Source of the DNA: an uncultured Kiloniellales bacterium | GTDB lineage: Bacteria > Pseudomonadota > Alphaproteobacteria > Kiloniellales > JAKSDN01 | Direction: 5' to 3' | DNA: 6,377 bases | NCBI GenBank assembly: GCA_937974415.1 | Contig: CALJXB010000037.1 | Coordinates: 1 to 6,377 of the forward strand | Shown here: positions 5,095-6,377 of the stretch, piece by piece | Layout of the letters: each line of letters begins with the position of its first letter | Numbering within the stretch: the stretch's first letter is position 1 | Made by a program: the position numbers and the translations under genes | Notes under the pieces: generated by a model | Databases searched by the model: none | Seen by the model: only the letters and a program-made list of their open reading frames with translations | Told to the model about the DNA's origin: nothing

Positions 5095-6225
5095 TCAAAA
5101 TGCACCCAGCGCCGCGGCCCATTGCCGGTAAAACGCCTGTACGGCGCCTTCCCAGGCGGGCGACAGCAGGCCGCCGTCCTCGGTGACGGGGCTCAGTTTG
5201 TTGCGTTGCAGGGATTCATAGACCGGCCCGTCCTCCTCCACATGGATCTCGTATTCGAGCCGCTTCCAATCCTCGATCTCGGCCGCGTCGAGGGGTTCCC
5301 CGCCGAGGCTGTAAAGGTGGATCGAGCGCCAGGTGCGGTCCGGCCGCTCGCCGTCGGGCAGGTTGCGGTGCACGATGACGATGCGCCGGTCATAGAACAC
5401 GAAGACGAAAAGCGGCGGAACTACGAAAAAGCGCGAGTCGACCGAGATCCCGTCACCGGAGGCCCTATCGGCGGGCCCACCGCCGACATCGATGCCGCAG
5501 CCGAGCAAACGGTCCTCGAGGATCATGTGATGATCCTCGAGCGGAATGCCCGCACCGGTTTGGGCATGAACGAAGGGGGTGTGGTAGGGCTCGAGCGAGT
5601 TCTCCATCACCAGCTTCCAGTTCGCCCGCACCTCGCCGTGCTCGAGGCTGTGAAAGTGCTGCAGGGATGCGAGGTCGACATCCGTCAAGTGCTGCGCCAG
5701 GGGCTTCAAATGGTCGGCGAGCGGCGGGCCGGTCCCGTCCAAATTGACAAACACCCAGTCGTGCCAAGTCTCGCAGCGCACCGTCTTGAGCCCATGACTG
5801 GCGAGTTCGAAGTCGGGCGGTATCTCGCCTGCTTTTCCGGCAAAGGAGGAAATGGACTTCAAGCCGCCGTCGAGCCCGTAACGCCAGCCGTGATAGGGGC
5901 AAACGATGTGACGGCAGCCCCGTTTCGCGCCGGTCAGCAGTTCGTGGCCGCGATGGCGGCAGACGTTGTGGAAGGCGCAGATACGGCCATCCTCGCCGCG
6001 GGCCAGGAAGATTCGGAGATTGGGCACGGGCGCCAAGTCGCCCGGGTTGGGAATTTCATGGCCGAGACCGACGAACAGCCAGCTTGGCGACAACCACCGG
6101 GCCTGTTCGAGGTCCAGCACCTCCGGGCTCAGATAGGCCGCGCGCGGCAAGCCCCGCGCCAGGCCCGCGCTCGGTGCCAGCCGTTCGTTGAGATCTTCCC
6201 CGATCAGGTTCGCTAGATCCGGCAT
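5095..6225 (-). CDS. Rieske [2Fe-2S] non-heme iron oxygenase, alpha subunit, quaternary-amine type
   Basis: Oxygenase component that would take electrons through a Rieske cluster to a mononuclear iron that activates O2. The Rieske domain (about 45-160) has CRHRGH (Cys89, His91) and CPYHGW (Cys109, His112), the complete cluster ligand set. The catalytic domain has NWKLVMENSLEPYHTPFVH (202-220), with His215 and His220 as iron ligands, and EEDGPVYESLQ (330-340), with Asp332 as the likely third ligand. The bridging residue is Glu212 rather than the usual Asp; Glu is known at this place in carnitine oxygenase CntA. This favours an N-methyl ammonium substrate and oxidative C-N cleavage or demethylation over aromatic dihydroxylation. 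The start at 6225 gives 376 residues, a usual size; GGAG lies 8 nt upstream. A start at 6315 would overlap the preceding gene and add 30 residues of low complexity. No reductase or ferredoxin gene is in view. Substrate is inferred only by family and context. Confidence 0.9.
   Translation of the reverse strand: MPDLANLIGEDLNERLAPSAGLARGLPRAAYLSPEVLDLEQARWLSPSWLFVGLGHEIPNPGDLAPVPNLRIFLARGEDGRICAFHNVCRHRGHELLTGAKRGCRHIVCPYHGWRYGLDGGLKSISSFAGKAGEIPPDFELASHGLKTVRCETWHDWVFVNLDGTGPPLADHLKPLAQHLTDVDLASLQHFHSLEHGEVRANWKLVMENSLEPYHTPFVHAQTGAGIPLEDHHMILEDRLLGCGIDVGGGPADRASGDGISVDSRFFVVPPLFVFVFYDRRIVIVHRNLPDGERPDRTWRSIHLYSLGGEPLDAAEIEDWKRLEYEIHVEEDGPVYESLQRNKLSPVTEDGGLLSPAWEGAVQAFYRQWAAALGAF
5515..5541 (-). 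repeat. 11-bp perfect inverted repeat inside the Rieske gene
   Basis: CTCGAGGATCA (5515-5525) and TGATCCTCGAG (5531-5541) are perfect inverted arms with a 5-nt loop, TGTGA. On the coding strand they encode LEDHHMILED (229-238), so the nucleotide symmetry coincides with an LED...LED repeat in the protein. There is no T-run and the reading frame is intact. A stable mRNA hairpin is expected, but no role is evident. Confidence 0.6.
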
Positions 6226-6233
6226 TCCCGTAT

Positions 6234-6237
6234 CTCC
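6234..6237 (-). promoter_or_regulatory. Ribosome binding site deciding the Rieske start
   Basis: GGAG on the minus strand lies 8 nt before the ATG at 6225, in the 22-bp gap after the stop of the preceding gene. It favours the 376-residue form of the oxygenase over a longer one starting at 6315. Confidence 0.65.
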
Positions 6238-6247
6238 GCTGGTCCAC

Positions 6248-6377
6248 TCAGGGCGCGCCGAGTTCGGTGGCCGGGGCGGCCAGGTCCCGGAACGCATGCT
6301 CCCGCCGCTCGGCACGCTCCGGCCTCGTTGCCCGGTCCAGCGCCTCGCCGTAGCGATGGCCGTCGTAGACCGCGTGG
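6248..6377 (-). CDS. C-terminal end of an unidentified protein (partial)
   Basis: A minus-strand open frame enters from the right edge and ends with TGA at 6248-6250, giving 42 residues, HAVYDGHRYGEALDRATRPE followed by an Arg/Glu-rich helix and ending ATELGAP. Codon third positions are mostly G or C, as in the downstream genes. The stop lies 22 bp before the Rieske ATG, and that gene's ribosome binding site sits in the gap. It is therefore probably the preceding gene of the same operon. The visible tail is charged and probably helical, with no motif that names a family. Being next to the Rieske gene it could be a pathway enzyme, but I do not assign one. Confidence 0.6.
   Translation of the reverse strand, partial: HAVYDGHRYGEALDRATRPERAERREHAFRDLAAPATELGAP

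Noticed and set aside
5081..5122. Longer GST starting at the ATG at 5122
   Set aside because: It would overlap the Rieske gene by 28 bp and add a non-conserved basic leader; the ATG at 5080 has a well-spaced GGAG and begins with the expected first beta strand.
5122..6216. 364-codon plus-strand frame opposite the Rieske gene
   Set aside because: The minus strand encodes all Rieske and iron ligands; the plus-strand product has no motifs and is a shadow.
6226..6315. Longer Rieske protein starting at 6315
   Set aside because: It would run through most of the preceding gene's end and adds low-complexity residues; the ATG at 6225 has a ribosome binding site and gives a normal family length.

Overview
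This is a GC-rich window with dense, strongly GC3-biased coding, short intergenic gaps and Shine-Dalgarno-led starts. It looks like a chromosomal stretch of a high-GC proteobacterium. The gene content (a DMGDH-like flavoprotein, a Rieske oxygenase of the quaternary-amine type, a multidomain rhodanese) most resembles an alphaproteobacterium, but that assignment is inference. I see no mobile element, CRISPR array, rRNA or tRNA.

Layout: (1) 1-150 holds the last 30 codons of a plus-strand gene I do not recognise, followed by a clear intrinsic terminator. (2) 151-223 is a short leader with a perfect 12-bp palindrome and a good ribosome binding site. (3) 224-2650 (+) is one large gene for an 808-residue FAD oxidoreductase fused to a GcvT-like folate domain, of the dimethylglycine/sarcosine dehydrogenase family. 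(4) From 6377 down to 2702 the minus strand carries a closely packed set transcribed towards it: the C-terminal end of an unidentified gene, a Rieske non-heme iron oxygenase, a glutathione S-transferase-like protein, a three-domain rhodanese-like protein, and, after a 75-bp gap, a stand-alone cyclic-nucleotide-binding protein. The flavoprotein and the minus-strand set are convergent, 51 bp apart.

How they may work together: the Rieske protein has Glu where most family members have the bridging Asp between the Rieske centre and the mononuclear iron. This feature is known from the carnitine oxygenase CntA. Such enzymes attack methylated ammonium compounds, and DMGDH-type enzymes oxidise N-methyl groups and pass the one-carbon unit to tetrahydrofolate. 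Together they suggest breakdown of an N-methylated compound (glycine betaine, another betaine or a methylated amino acid). The GST and rhodanese in the same minus-strand run add a thiol/sulfane-sulfur element that ordinary betaine pathways lack. The substrate cannot be read from the sequence, and no dedicated Rieske reductase is visible here.
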